Source of the DNA: Chryseobacterium sp. 52
GTDB taxonomy: Bacteria; Bacteroidota; Bacteroidia; Flavobacteriales; Weeksellaceae
Direction of reading: 5' to 3'
NCBI RefSeq assembly: GCF_002754245.1
Contig: NZ_PEEX01000001.1
Location: 2,894,001 to 2,958,000 of the forward strand
DNA: 64,000 nucleotides
The position numbers and the translations under genes were made by a program. The notes under the pieces were generated by a model. The model did no database searches. It saw only the letters and a list, made by a program, of their open reading frames with translations, and was not told the origin of the DNA. Positions 25,703 through 35,110 of this stretch are shown here, in pieces (the stretch's first letter is position 1; each line of letters starts with the position of its first letter).

Positions 25703-26635
25703 ATGCTAAAGCAGATCCGTCATTATAAACTGCCCTATGTCATTTATAATTTTTTTAATAAAAAAAAATTACAGCATAATATCCCTCTGTATAAAAAATA
25801 CGGACTTAGTAAAAACTATTTTTCAAGTATTTCCAGTGCTGATTTTGCCCATCTTCCTGCTTCAGAAAGAGGAGTTAATCAGGAAAAGCTTGTTGATACT
25901 GAATTCTTCAAAGGATTAACTGCTGAAAATAAAGAAAGTGCTCTACAGTATGATGATAACGGGTATATGATCTTAAGGAATTTTATTAGTACGGATGCTG
26001 CTGACAAAATCAATAATGAGATTGAAAAACTGATGGAAGATGGTACGCTGAAATTTATTTACGGCGGAAAGCTGATGTTTGCGATTCATCATTCAGAGAT
26101 CATTAAAAATATTGGAGATAATAAAAACCTGCTGGATTTTCTGTCTGTATTATTAGACGGCAAAGCCAAACTGTTTCAAAGTATAAATTTCATTAACGGC
26201 AGTCAGCAAAAAACACATTCAGATAGTATTCATATGACAACCTATCCACTGGGTGGGCTTCTTGGAGTGTGGATTGCCTTGGAAGATGTGGATGAAACCA
26301 ATGGCGCGCTACACTATATTCCGGAAAGTCATAAACTCCCTTATTTCCTTAATTCCGATTATGAAAATGAAGGCGACATGATAAGAATCGGTAAAAAGAG
26401 TTACCGCGCTTATGAAGAGTTTTTGGAAGAGAAAGTCAAGGAATTAGGTTTGAAAAAAGAAGTTTTTAAAGCTAAAAAAGGAGATATGCTGATATGGCAT
26501 GCCAATATTCTTCACGGAGGAGAACCCCATACAGATAAGAACAGAACAAGAAAAAGCCTCGTATACCATTTTTTTGATGAAAATAGTGTGTGTTATCATG
26601 AAGTCACACAGAGGCCTGCGCTTTTTGAACTATAA
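25703..26635 (+). CDS. phytanoyl-CoA dioxygenase (PhyH) family protein
   Basis: A 310-residue Fe(II)/2-oxoglutarate-dependent oxygenase. The iron motif H-x-D is in THSDSIHM, the distal His is in LIWHANILHGGEPH, and the 2-oxoglutarate Arg is in NRTRKSLVYHFF. GVWIALEDVDETNGALHYIPESH is the diagnostic central block of the PhyH family. The substrate is unknown; members hydroxylate lipids, amino acids or secondary metabolites. The basic N-terminus (1-45) lacks a signal. It stands alone and ends at a strong hairpin. Confidence 0.88.
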   Translation: MLKQIRHYKLPYVIYNFFNKKKLQHNIPLYKKYGLSKNYFSSISSADFAHLPASERGVNQEKLVDTEFFKGLTAENKESALQYDDNGYMILRNFISTDAADKINNEIEKLMEDGTLKFIYGGKLMFAIHHSEIIKNIGDNKNLLDFLSVLLDGKAKLFQSINFINGSQQKTHSDSIHMTTYPLGGLLGVWIALEDVDETNGALHYIPESHKLPYFLNSDYENEGDMIRIGKKSYRAYEEFLEEKVKELGLKKEVFKAKKGDMLIWHANILHGGEPHTDKNRTRKSLVYHFFDENSVCYHEVTQRPALFEL

Positions 26636-26661
26636 GTTTTCTTAATCTTAATTTTTAAGAT

Positions 26662-26695
26662 ATAAAGGCTTGGATTGTAAAATCCAAGCCTTTAT
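26662..26695. terminator. hairpin terminator after the PhyH-like gene
   Basis: Perfect 15-base arms (26662-26676 and 26681-26695; core AAAGGCTTGGATT) surround a 4-base GTAA loop with terminal TTTAT. It may serve both strands, because the minus-strand subtilase gene ends 51 bases away. Confidence 0.85.
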
Positions 26696-26745
26696 AATTA
26701 ATGAGTTTCTTTGTGAATTGTTATTTATTTAACCTTTAGATAAAA

Positions 26746-28647
26746 TTAATCTTTTATAATTTTTTTGTAAAAATGAAAATTTTCATCCGTAATAATTTCT
26801 AAGAAATATATCCCTTTTGTAAGTTCTGAGACGTTAATTGGAAAAGAAGAACTATTTAAGACAGATTCTTTTTGAACGATAAATTTGTTACTCGCATCAA
26901 ATATTTTTACTTTAACCCTATTGCTATTGCTATTGCTATTAAATTTGATAAATAAAATATCTTTAACAGGGACTGGATAAATATTGATGTCATCTTTTAT
27001 CATTCTATTCTTTTTTGAGATGATATCTATTTCTTGTTCCTTTTTAGTTGAGGCTTTTAAAATGGGAGAAGTAATAAAACAAGTATTATCATTGTTTACG
27101 TATAAATAATGGCTTTTTCCAGTCCCAGGCTGTAATAATGTATTTATATCTAACGTGATGCTTTTTTTTGCTTTAAAGACAATGTTTGTATTTTTCGTAA
27201 AACTCTCATTTTTAATTCTTATAAATTCAGGAGAGTTTAAAAGTTCGAAATCCCATCGACTGAAATTTTTATTTTCTATTAGGACTTCCCCACCGTTAGA
27301 AGGGTTCATTTGCCATGCCATTTTATTGGCTTTTGCGGCATCTAATCTCCCTGCTCCCAGTAGTCCTGCAAAGATTTGATTTGGAGGTAAGTGATCTATA
27401 TTAGCAGAGGTTAGTTTTAAAATAGTTTCAGCTTCAAGTAAAGATAAACAAGTATTTGATGAAAATAATAATGATAAAGTGCCTGAGACAATAGGGGCAG
27501 CTATTGAACTTCCTGTCCATGCCATTCCTATGCAATCATCACAATCAGAATATGGTACTCCATAAATCTCATAAGATGGAGCTACAATGTCTACATCTTC
27601 ATTATGTTGGGTTTTTATTGACTGCGTGGCGTAATTCAGATAATGAACATCTTTTACATTATTCGTATTAGTCGAATTGAGATCATTAAGATGTCCAATA
27701 CCACTTACTGATATAACATTTTTATAAGAAGCGGGAAAGACTTTTGCGTAAGAATTATCACAGGTTACGGCATTACCGGCAGCTGCAACTAAAATACTAC
27801 CGTTATTATACAGTTCATTTACTGCATCCTGCTCTGCCTGGATGAAACTGCATGAGGAATACCAACTCATATTAATAATTTTCGCCCCATTTTGAGATAA
27901 TTGCTTAAGCCAGTTCCAACTGCCAGGACCATGATGGTCAGTGACTAATAGCTTATTATTAAAACCTATTGATGAGATCCCCAAATTATTGTCCGTATTT
28001 GAACCGGCAAGACCGGCAACAAGATTGCCGTGATGATCAGAAGTGTTACCAACAGTCTGGTTTGGTAATGTAGATATTTTATTTTCAAATTCATGATGAG
28101 TAAGACGGAACCCGTTATCTGAGATTCCTACAATAACTCCATCTCCTTTAGAATAGTCCCATGCTTCTCGGGCATTTATAAGGTCCAAATGAGTATGTGA
28201 AATATCTGTAGGAATAAGATAATAATCATTGGGGGTATATAGATACGGGATATTTGATAATTTTTTATTTTCCGGAAATGTAATTTTATTTTGAAATTCA
28301 AAATCATTTAATAAAGAATCTTCATTCCTTATGTCAATTTTTTCAGTTTTTACAATTTCATTTTGATGTAATGATTTAAATCTGCTGAAATCTTCTCCGT
28401 TTTTAAACTCTATTAGTGAAGTGTTCTTTAATTTTTGTGAGGAAAAATATGAAAAGACTTCTTCATATTTTAAAATTTCAAGTTCTTGATTATTAAAAGA
28501 TATGATTTCAGATTTTTTGTTCTGTTTAATAATTTTGGGTTTATTCAAAACATCTTTAAATTCAATATAGTATAGATAAGTTGCATGCTGAGAATAAGAA
28601 AGAATATTGAATAATAAAAAACCAAAAAAATAAATTTTTGTTTTCAT
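26746..28647 (-). CDS. S8 family subtilisin-like serine peptidase with T9SS sorting domain
   Basis: A 633-residue secreted protease. Signal peptide 1-20 (ends SYSQ). A prodomain-like region spans about 20-150. The S8 domain (about 150-440) has Asp177 (GISDNGF), His206 (HHGNLVAG), oxyanion Asn292 (AAGNAV) and Ser381 (GSSIAAP). A beta-rich region follows, then a C-terminal type IX sorting domain (about 555-633, IYPVPVKDILFIKF ... LTKGIYFLEI). It should cross the outer membrane through T9SS and be attached to the surface or released. Its ATG overlaps the stop of the preceding gene (TAATG), so the two are co-translated. Confidence 0.93.
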   Translation of the reverse strand: MKTKIYFFGFLLFNILSYSQHATYLYYIEFKDVLNKPKIIKQNKKSEIISFNNQELEILKYEEVFSYFSSQKLKNTSLIEFKNGEDFSRFKSLHQNEIVKTEKIDIRNEDSLLNDFEFQNKITFPENKKLSNIPYLYTPNDYYLIPTDISHTHLDLINAREAWDYSKGDGVIVGISDNGFRLTHHEFENKISTLPNQTVGNTSDHHGNLVAGLAGSNTDNNLGISSIGFNNKLLVTDHHGPGSWNWLKQLSQNGAKIINMSWYSSCSFIQAEQDAVNELYNNGSILVAAAGNAVTCDNSYAKVFPASYKNVISVSGIGHLNDLNSTNTNNVKDVHYLNYATQSIKTQHNEDVDIVAPSYEIYGVPYSDCDDCIGMAWTGSSIAAPIVSGTLSLLFSSNTCLSLLEAETILKLTSANIDHLPPNQIFAGLLGAGRLDAAKANKMAWQMNPSNGGEVLIENKNFSRWDFELLNSPEFIRIKNESFTKNTNIVFKAKKSITLDINTLLQPGTGKSHYLYVNNDNTCFITSPILKASTKKEQEIDIISKKNRMIKDDINIYPVPVKDILFIKFNSNSNSNRVKVKIFDASNKFIVQKESVLNSSSFPINVSELTKGIYFLEIITDENFHFYKKIIKD

Positions 28648-29441
28648 TATTTTGAATTTTGAAGGTTCTCTACTTTCTTATTAAGATCTATAATATGAAG
28701 TGTTAATTCCTCTATTTTTTTTAACAGTAGAATATTCATTTCCTTTAGCTCTATTCCATTTTTAATTGCTTCTTTTGTTGTAGGGACCTCTGGCAGATGC
28801 TTATTTTCTTTAATATAACTTTCTAGTTCTTTAAGATCCATCAGTTGGTATTCTTTGTCAAAAACATAGTCTGCCCATCCGTTGTCAGCTGCAATTTCAA
28901 CCTTTACTTTTTCGGTTTTTATACCATCTTTAACAAATAATTTGTAGTTATTGCAATCTGTACATCCCGAAACGTTATTATTCCATGACAAACCTATTAA
29001 AACCTTACCATTGTTTCGGACAGTAAATACTGGCTTTGCCCAATCACCAGGAGTAAGTGGAGTTGATAATGTTAAAAGACCTACATCATTAGTTTGGTAA
29101 TTATTGAATTTAAGCCACATCAAGTCTAAACCATTATTAAGAACATTTGCTTCACTAAAAAAATGAAATCCATCTTTTTCTTTATCATTTGCAATAAACT
29201 CTGTGTTCCCCAAGAGTTTCAATGTCAAATTAGAGACAGGAGCAGTTCCTATTCCAATTTTTCCCATAGAATTAATTCTCATTCTTTCAACATTGTTGGT
29301 TTTTAGCGATAAGTCTTTTGAGTCTATAGTTCCCAAAAAATTAGAAAAAGGATCAATTCCAGTATTTCCAGTTAAACTCCATGATTGCGCATTAGTAAAA
29401 ATAGCCATTAGAATAGCAGTACATACGGTAATTTTTTTCAT
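28647..29441 (-). CDS. secreted surface protein with tail-fibre-like repeats and coiled-coil C-terminus
   Basis: A 264-residue secreted protein; ATG 29441 is used because the longer frame begins at TTG 29471. Signal peptide about 1-19 (ends TNAQ). The body has NVERMRINSMGKIGIGTAPVSNLTLKL, a beta-rich pattern frequent in Bacteroidota surface and phage tail-fibre-like proteins. The C-terminus (DKEYQLMDLKELESYIKENKHLPEVPT, then a Leu/Lys coiled coil) matches the conserved end of this group. It is directly coupled to the T9SS subtilase, so a role as its substrate, carrier or surface partner is possible but unproven. Confidence 0.75.
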   Translation of the reverse strand: MKKITVCTAILMAIFTNAQSWSLTGNTGIDPFSNFLGTIDSKDLSLKTNNVERMRINSMGKIGIGTAPVSNLTLKLLGNTEFIANDKEKDGFHFFSEANVLNNGLDLMWLKFNNYQTNDVGLLTLSTPLTPGDWAKPVFTVRNNGKVLIGLSWNNNVSGCTDCNNYKLFVKDGIKTEKVKVEIAADNGWADYVFDKEYQLMDLKELESYIKENKHLPEVPTTKEAIKNGIELKEMNILLLKKIEELTLHIIDLNKKVENLQNSK

Positions 29442-29468
29442 TATTTGTCTTACTTTTGTAGTTGTTCG

Positions 29469-29476
29469 CAAATATA
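29469..29476 (-). promoter_or_regulatory. candidate -7 element for the surface protein/subtilase pair
   Basis: TATATTTG on the minus strand is an exact TAnnTTTG match, 27 bases before the ATG at 29441. It lies in the short divergent gap to the membrane protein gene at 29484. Confidence 0.4.
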
Positions 29477-29483
29477 ATAGAAA

Positions 29484-30653
29484 ATGTTAAAAAAAAGTAA
29501 AAGTACCTTTGTTTTTATTTTTTCAATCTACTTATGTCTGATGTCTTACTATCTGTATACTCATCAGTATTATAATGCAGATATTGAGGCATATGCAGGG
29601 CTTATTTACAAGGCTGAATATCCTGATATGGCAATAGAAGATATTCATAAAAAAGTATATACAGAACTGAAAGGTACCAATCCTAAGCTTTTCGGAATTA
29701 CCCCTCAGGATGAGGAAATTGCAATAGGAGAGAATACCTATTATAAGATACTGTCAGAAAATCCAAAAGCTTATGGTGAGGAATTGCAGCTCTTTTCTGT
29801 AAAACCTTTTTATAATTTTGTTAATCTGATGTTCTTTAAACTAGGTTTTAAAATGACAACCTCTGTATTTTTAACCTCTATACTTTCTTATGTTCTTATT
29901 CTGGTTTTACTATTCTGTTATCTCATTAGTATTTTAAAAAATTATCCTCTGGCATTCATTATAACCATCTTAATTTCTTTATTCAAGCCGCTTTTGGAAG
30001 CCAGCAGACATGCTTCGGCAGACAGTTTATCGTGTTTACTGCTGTTAGCCAGTTTTTACGCTTTTATGGTCAGGAAAAATCATTTTGCAGCCACGATTTT
30101 TGCAATGCTCTGTGTTTTAACAAGACCTGAATATTTTATTTTGTATTCATTTCTTTATATTCTGATTTATTTTCATAAAAATATTCTTCGGATAAAAATG
30201 AATCATCTCTTTTTATCTTATGGTTATATCTTTCTTTCCTTCTTTCTGATACAGTATTTCAACCAGATCTCCTGGTCTACTTTATTCATGAATCAGTTTA
30301 CAAAAGTTCAGATCTATCCTATATCGAACCCGGATCCATTCTATTTTCCGGATTATTTAAATTATATAAAGAAGTCAATGCTGCTGGAGTTTAATGGATC
30401 GTATTTTTCATTACTCCTCATATTCATTGTGATTATTCTTGCAAATACATTTTCGCTGCGCAGTAAAAGAAGTTGGGCACAATGTTTGTTTTTTGCAGCT
30501 ATTTATGCCTCCGTATTTCTAAGATTTTTGATTTTTCCAAGTTTAGTAAACAGAATGATGATCGGTTTTTATCTCCTCATTATCCTCTCTCTGATTTATA
30601 TTCAGAATTCTAAGACCGATATATTCAAAAACTCTTTAGAAGCCGGAAAATAA
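29484..30653 (+). CDS. multi-pass membrane protein, GT-C glycosyltransferase-like
   Basis: A 389-residue inner-membrane protein with 9-10 hydrophobic segments. After the first segment comes a large extracytoplasmic loop (about 30-115) beginning YNADIEAYAG. An acidic D-x-E in the first periplasmic loop is the hallmark of GT-C polyprenol-sugar glycosyltransferases. The conserved-looking ASRHASADSLSCLLLLASFYAF and VLTRPEYFILY segments fit that fold. The sugar and acceptor are unknown. I am fairly sure of the membrane topology and less sure of the enzyme class. Confidence 0.65.
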   Translation: MLKKSKSTFVFIFSIYLCLMSYYLYTHQYYNADIEAYAGLIYKAEYPDMAIEDIHKKVYTELKGTNPKLFGITPQDEEIAIGENTYYKILSENPKAYGEELQLFSVKPFYNFVNLMFFKLGFKMTTSVFLTSILSYVLILVLLFCYLISILKNYPLAFIITILISLFKPLLEASRHASADSLSCLLLLASFYAFMVRKNHFAATIFAMLCVLTRPEYFILYSFLYILIYFHKNILRIKMNHLFLSYGYIFLSFFLIQYFNQISWSTLFMNQFTKVQIYPISNPDPFYFPDYLNYIKKSMLLEFNGSYFSLLLIFIVIILANTFSLRSKRSWAQCLFFAAIYASVFLRFLIFPSLVNRMMIGFYLLIILSLIYIQNSKTDIFKNSLEAGK

Positions 30654-30657
30654 TTAG

Positions 30658-30665
30658 TAATTTTG
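30658..30665 (+). promoter_or_regulatory. candidate -7 element before the small membrane protein/ppa pair
   Basis: TAATTTTG exactly matches TAnnTTTG and lies 12 bases before the ATG at 30678. A relaxed TTAG sits about 20 bases upstream. Confidence 0.4.
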
Positions 30666-30677
30666 CGGTCTAAAATT

Positions 30678-31190
30678 ATGGCTAGTTTTTCAGGATATTT
30701 ACCGTATGCTTTTGCATTGATTATCGCAATTCCTTTTCTGGTTTTGCTGAGACAATTTGTACATTCGTACATTACCCTTAAAAATCAGGAGATCAAGCTT
30801 CTTTCAGTCAAATCAAACACTGAAAATAAAGCACATTCTTATGAAAGGATGACTCTTTTTTTGGAAAGGATTAAACCGTCAAACATCATTCAGAAATTTG
30901 ATAAAGATCTTGCAGCGCATGAGTTTATCTTTCTTACGGAAAAGACCATCAATGATGAGTTTGAGTACAATTCTTCACAACAGTTGTATATTACGAAAAG
31001 TTCATGGAAGAATATTGTTGATTCCAAGAATGCTTTGATAGATTTGCTTCATAAAACCTATGACGGACTGAATGGAAATGCAGATCTTGAAGAATTCAAA
31101 ACCATTTTCATCATGAACTATATGGAAAGCGATGATTATATTGCGGCCACAATAGAAGACCTTAGAAGAGAAATTTTAATTATAACTTAA
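30678..31190 (+). CDS. membrane-anchored protein of unknown function upstream of ppa
   Basis: A 170-residue protein with one N-terminal hydrophobic segment (about 7-26, YLPYAFALIIAIPFLVLL) and a soluble helical domain rich in Lys/Glu. ATG 30678 is preferred over TTG 30663 because the longer frame would begin inside the promoter element. The family is not recognised. It precedes the soluble pyrophosphatase gene by 17 bases on the same strand and is likely co-transcribed with it. Confidence 0.65.
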   Translation: MASFSGYLPYAFALIIAIPFLVLLRQFVHSYITLKNQEIKLLSVKSNTENKAHSYERMTLFLERIKPSNIIQKFDKDLAAHEFIFLTEKTINDEFEYNSSQQLYITKSSWKNIVDSKNALIDLLHKTYDGLNGNADLEEFKTIFIMNYMESDDYIAATIEDLRREILIIT

Positions 31191-31207
31191 AAAATAACAG
31201 ATAAATA

Positions 31208-31819
31208 ATGATTCCAAATTTTAAAGCACATCCATGGCATGGGGTTTCTGCAGGAGAAGATGCGCCAAATGTTGTCAACGTATTCGTGGAAATCGTTCCT
31301 TCAGATACTATTAAATATGAAGTAGATAAAGAAACAGGATTTTTAAAGGTAGACAGACCTCAGAAGTTTTCTAATATTATTCCCGCTTTATATGGTTTTG
31401 TTCCGAGAACATATTGCCACAATGAAGTAATGAAACTGGCTATAGAAGCTGGAGCTGATGATGTGACAGAAGGTGACCATGATCCCCTTGATATCTGTGT
31501 GTTGAGCTCTCACAATATTCATTCCGGAGGATTATTAATGGAGGCTATTCCAATCGGTGGATTCAAAATGATCGATGGTGGTGAAGCTGATGATAAAATT
31601 GTTGCAGTAATGATTGGTGACCATGCTTTTGGACACTTCAGAGACATTGCTGAACTTCCTGAAGCAGAAGTTAAAAGACTGATGCACTATTTCTTAACCT
31701 ATAAGAATTTACCGGATGAGCCTGCAAAATGCAGAATCCATGAGGTATACGGAGCTGAACATGCAAGAAAAGTAATTAAAGCTTCTCAGAAAGATTACGC
31801 AGAAAAATTCGGAGGGTAG
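31208..31819 (+). CDS. ppa: soluble inorganic pyrophosphatase (family I)
   Basis: A 203-residue cytoplasmic enzyme that hydrolyses PPi to two phosphates. The metal motif GDHDPLD has Asp90, Asp92 and Asp95. NVFVEIVPSDTIKYEVDKETG, YGFVPRTYC and MIGDHAFGHFRDI are further family blocks. It is longer than E. coli PPase (176 residues), mostly through an extended middle, as is usual in Flavobacteriia. It lies 420 bases upstream of an ion-pumping pyrophosphatase, separated by a terminator. Confidence 0.95.
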   Translation: MIPNFKAHPWHGVSAGEDAPNVVNVFVEIVPSDTIKYEVDKETGFLKVDRPQKFSNIIPALYGFVPRTYCHNEVMKLAIEAGADDVTEGDHDPLDICVLSSHNIHSGGLLMEAIPIGGFKMIDGGEADDKIVAVMIGDHAFGHFRDIAELPEAEVKRLMHYFLTYKNLPDEPAKCRIHEVYGAEHARKVIKASQKDYAEKFGG

Positions 31820-31846
31820 TACCATACACTTTGTAATATATATAAT

Positions 31847-31875
31847 AAAAGCAGATGAGTTTTTCATCTGCTTTT
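31847..31875 (+). terminator. terminator of ppa
   Basis: AAAAGCAGATGA (31847-31858) pairs with TCATCTGCTTTT (31864-31875) over a 5-base loop. The 3' arm ends in TTTT. Confidence 0.88.
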
Positions 31876-31898
31876 GTATTTGTTGAAATAGATTTTTT

Positions 31899-32104
31899 TT
31901 ATATTCCCAAATCAGTCAGAATTACATTTTTATTTTCTCTTATAGACCCAGATCTCTCTCCGATAATCGGCTGTTTTCCATAACAGAATAATGCAGAATA
32001 GACTTTTTAATGGTATTCTACAGGCTTTTAGCAGAACTTGCTGTCCCAAAGATTTAAGAAAGAATAAACAATACTGAAAAGATTAAATAAACTATTGTTT
32101 TCAT
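31899..32104 (-). pseudogene. possible decayed small secreted-protein gene
   Basis: On the minus strand ATG 32104 starts MKTIVYLIFSVLFILS and a stop. One base out of frame the sequence continues LKSLGQQ, as a signal peptide end would. A third frame then reads ALFCYGKQPIIGERSGSIRE and NKNVILTDLGI before a stop at 31899. Signal-like start plus protein-like pieces in three frames suggest a frameshifted small secreted protein. Sequencing error or chance cannot be excluded. Nothing else is recognised in the rest of the 419-base gap before the membrane pyrophosphatase gene. Confidence 0.3.
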
Positions 32105-32238
32105 AGTCATCTTACATTTTGGTCTTGCCATATAAGTTAAAGAAAAAACATATAATAAGCTAAGGCTTAATAAAACAATGGAATTTTTGTTATATTTATA
32201 AAACTAATTACTATTTGTTAATATAAAAATAATAAACT

Positions 32239-34974
32239 ATGGATTTGTTCTATTTAGTTCCGGTTTTTGGTGTTGTTGCCTTATTGTATACTTTCTTGCA
32301 GAGTAACTGGGTAAGTAAACAGAATGCCGGAAATGAAAAAATGAAAATAATCAGCGGACATATCGCTGACGGTGCAATGGCTTTTTTAAAGGCTGAGTAC
32401 AAGATTTTAACCTACTTTGTAGTCGTTGTTTCTATACTGCTGGCTGTGATGGGATCAAGCAATGCAAATTCTCACTGGAGTATTGGAGTTGCTTTTGCTG
32501 TTGGAGCCGTATTTTCAGCGTTAGCTGGTTTTATAGGAATGAAGATCGCTACAAAAGCCAATGTAAGGACTGCAGAAGCAGCAAGAACTTCACTCTCCAA
32601 AGCTTTGAAGGTTTCCTTTACAGGAGGTTCCGTCATGGGAATGGGAGTTGCCGGACTGGCTGTTCTGGGATTAGGAGCCCTCTTTCTGATTATCAAACAG
32701 ATCTTTGCTCCCGATTCTACAGTAGATTCCCATGAAATGGAAAAAACAATAGAAATTCTTACCGGATTTTCTCTGGGTGCAGAATCTATTGCTCTTTTTG
32801 CCAGAGTGGGCGGTGGTATTTATACAAAAGCTGCAGACGTAGGAGCTGACCTGGTAGGAAAAGTAGAAGCCGGGATTCCGGAAGATGATCCCAGAAACCC
32901 AGCAACGATTGCCGATAACGTAGGGGATAATGTGGGGGATGTTGCCGGAATGGGAGCCGACTTATTTGGTTCGTATGTAGCAACCGTACTGGCGACAATG
33001 GTTTTGGGACGAGAAACAATGTCTGACGATTCTTTCGGAGGATTTGCCCCTATTTTGCTACCGATGCTTATTGCAGGGACAGGAATTATTTTCTCTATGA
33101 TAGGAACGCTATTTGTGAGAATCAATGACAATGAAGGTTCATCTACGTCAAGCGTACAGAATGCCCTGAATTTAGGAAACTGGGGAAGTATTGTGATCAC
33201 AGCGATTTCTTCCTATTTTTTGGTTACCTATCTTCTTCCGGAAAAAATGACGCTCAGAGGGCATGAATTTACCAAAATGGGTGTTTTCGGAGCTATAATG
33301 GTAGGACTTGTGGTAGGTACTTTGATGAGTATCATCACAGAATATTATACAGCGATGGGCAAAAGACCTGTTTCAAGTATTGTAAGACAATCTTCAACAG
33401 GACATGCCACAAATATTATTGGGGGTCTGGCAGTAGGAATGGAATCTACACTGCTTCCGATTCTTGTGCTGGCAGGCGGTATTTATGGATCTTATCTATG
33501 TGCCGGGCTTTATGGAGTAGCCATTGCAGCAGCAGGAATGATGGCAACAACTGCTATGCAGCTTGCCATTGATGCTTTCGGACCGATTGCAGATAACGCA
33601 GGCGGAATTGCCGAAATGAGTGAACTTCCGAAAGAAGTCCGCGAAAAAACAGATATTCTGGATGCCGTAGGAAATACCACAGCAGCCAGTGGAAAAGGCT
33701 TTGCCATAGCTTCTGCAGCATTAACGGCCCTTGCTTTATTTGCCGCTTTCGTAGGAATTGCTGGGATTGACGGAATCGATATTTACAGAGCAGATGTTCT
33801 TGCAGGTTTGTTTGTCGGAGGAATGATCCCGTTTATATTCTCTTCACTTGCTATTACCGCAGTAGGACAGGCAGCGATGGCGATGGTAGAAGAAGTAAGA
33901 AGACAGTTCCGCGAAATTCCCGGAATTTTGGAAGGAAAAGCACAGCCGGAATACGAAAAGTGTGTGGCTATCTCCACAGATGCATCCATCAGAAAAATGA
34001 TGCTTCCGGGAGCGATTACCATTATTTCGCCTATTTTGGTTGGATTTATTTTCGGACCTGAAGTTTTAGGAGGATTTTTAGCAGGAGCCACTGTATGTGG
34101 AGTTCTGATGGGAATGTTTCAGAATAATGCCGGAGGTGCCTGGGATAACGCTAAAAAATCATTTGAAAAAGGAGTGGATATCAATGGCCAGACTTACTAT
34201 AAAGGCTCTGAGCCTCATAAGGCTTCCGTAACGGGAGATACTGTTGGAGATCCGTTTAAAGACACTTCAGGACCATCAATGAACATTCTGATCAAGCTGA
34301 TGTCTATTGTTTCACTAGTGATTGCACCAACATTAGCAGTATTGCATAAAGATAAAATTGAGGCTAACAGAAAAGCTAAATTGGAAAGTTTAACGAAATC
34401 ATACAATGCCACTTTGTCTGCAGGACACGCAGGTCTTCAGGCCGTTCCTGTTTCTCTAAAAGAAATTAAGGGACATCTCAACGAAAACGGAGACTTCGTT
34501 TATGAGACCGGAAATGTTCAGGAAATTACACTGAAAGGAGGCAAAGTTATTACTTTGGGAGAAGGAAGCAAACTTTATCAACTGTATAATGCAGTGAATC
34601 AAAAAGATAAGACTGTAGTAGATCCTAATAACTGGTATACCGTAGAAAATCTTTATTTCCAAACCGGATCAAGTGATCTGAAAGCAGGATCAGAATTACA
34701 GCTGAATAACCTTGCTGAAATTTTAAATGCCTATCCTGATCTGAAAATTAAATTAGGAGGCTATACAGATAATACCGGAAATGAAGAAAGCAATCAGAAA
34801 TTATCAAACCTAAGAGCTCAGACTGCTAAGCTTAAACTTTTGGAATTAGGAATTTCATCAGACAGAGTAGAAGCGGAAGGGTATGGCTCTCAGCATCCTG
34901 TTTGCGAAGCCAATGACACGGAAGAGTGTAAAGCTAAAAACAGAAGAATCGATGTAAGAGTATTAGCTCTTTAA
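32239..34974 (+). CDS. hppA: membrane-bound ion-pumping pyrophosphatase with C-terminal OmpA-like domain
   Basis: A 911-residue fusion. Residues 1-700 are a 16-segment membrane pyrophosphatase with [19 protein letters not shown] (about 212-232) and [10 protein letters not shown] (478-487). Ala482 and Gly485 at the diagnostic positions indicate the K+-dependent class. Such enzymes use PPi to pump Na+ and/or H+ out of the cytoplasm. After a linker, residues about 798-911 form an OmpA-like domain ([46 protein letters not shown]). In OmpA this fold binds peptidoglycan in the periplasm. Ordinary members are about 700 residues and lack it. It is preceded by the soluble ppa gene. Confidence 0.95.
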   Translation: MDLFYLVPVFGVVALLYTFLQSNWVSKQNAGNEKMKIISGHIADGAMAFLKAEYKILTYFVVVVSILLAVMGSSNANSHWSIGVAFAVGAVFSALAGFIGMKIATKANVRTAEAARTSLSKALKVSFTGGSVMGMGVAGLAVLGLGALFLIIKQIFAPDSTVDSHEMEKTIEILTGFSLGAESIALFARVGGGIYTKAADVGADLVGKVEAGIPEDDPRNPATIADNVGDNVGDVAGMGADLFGSYVATVLATMVLGRETMSDDSFGGFAPILLPMLIAGTGIIFSMIGTLFVRINDNEGSSTSSVQNALNLGNWGSIVITAISSYFLVTYLLPEKMTLRGHEFTKMGVFGAIMVGLVVGTLMSIITEYYTAMGKRPVSSIVRQSSTGHATNIIGGLAVGMESTLLPILVLAGGIYGSYLCAGLYGVAIAAAGMMATTAMQLAIDAFGPIADNAGGIAEMSELPKEVREKTDILDAVGNTTAASGKGFAIASAALTALALFAAFVGIAGIDGIDIYRADVLAGLFVGGMIPFIFSSLAITAVGQAAMAMVEEVRRQFREIPGILEGKAQPEYEKCVAISTDASIRKMMLPGAITIISPILVGFIFGPEVLGGFLAGATVCGVLMGMFQNNAGGAWDNAKKSFEKGVDINGQTYYKGSEPHKASVTGDTVGDPFKDTSGPSMNILIKLMSIVSLVIAPTLAVLHKDKIEANRKAKLESLTKSYNATLSAGHAGLQAVPVSLKEIKGHLNENGDFVYETGNVQEITLKGGKVITLGEGSKLYQLYNAVNQKDKTVVDPNNWYTVENLYFQTGSSDLKAGSELQLNNLAEILNAYPDLKIKLGGYTDNTGNEESNQKLSNLRAQTAKLKLLELGISSDRVEAEGYGSQHPVCEANDTEECKAKNRRIDVRVLAL

Positions 34975-34994
34975 AATCAAGTTATCAAAATATG

Positions 34995-35022
34995 AAGCAT
35001 CGCCGGAGGCGATGCTTTTTTT
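34995..35022 (+). terminator. terminator of the membrane pyrophosphatase gene
   Basis: AAGCATCGCC (34995-35004) pairs with GGCGATGCTT (35008-35017) over a 3-base loop, followed by T. Confidence 0.92.
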
Positions 35023-35110
35023 GTGGAAATGTATCAATTAAAATATAAACAAAACCATCTGCATAGATGTATAATGCCATTGTTGCTAAGAAATACAGGG
35101 AATGACATAT

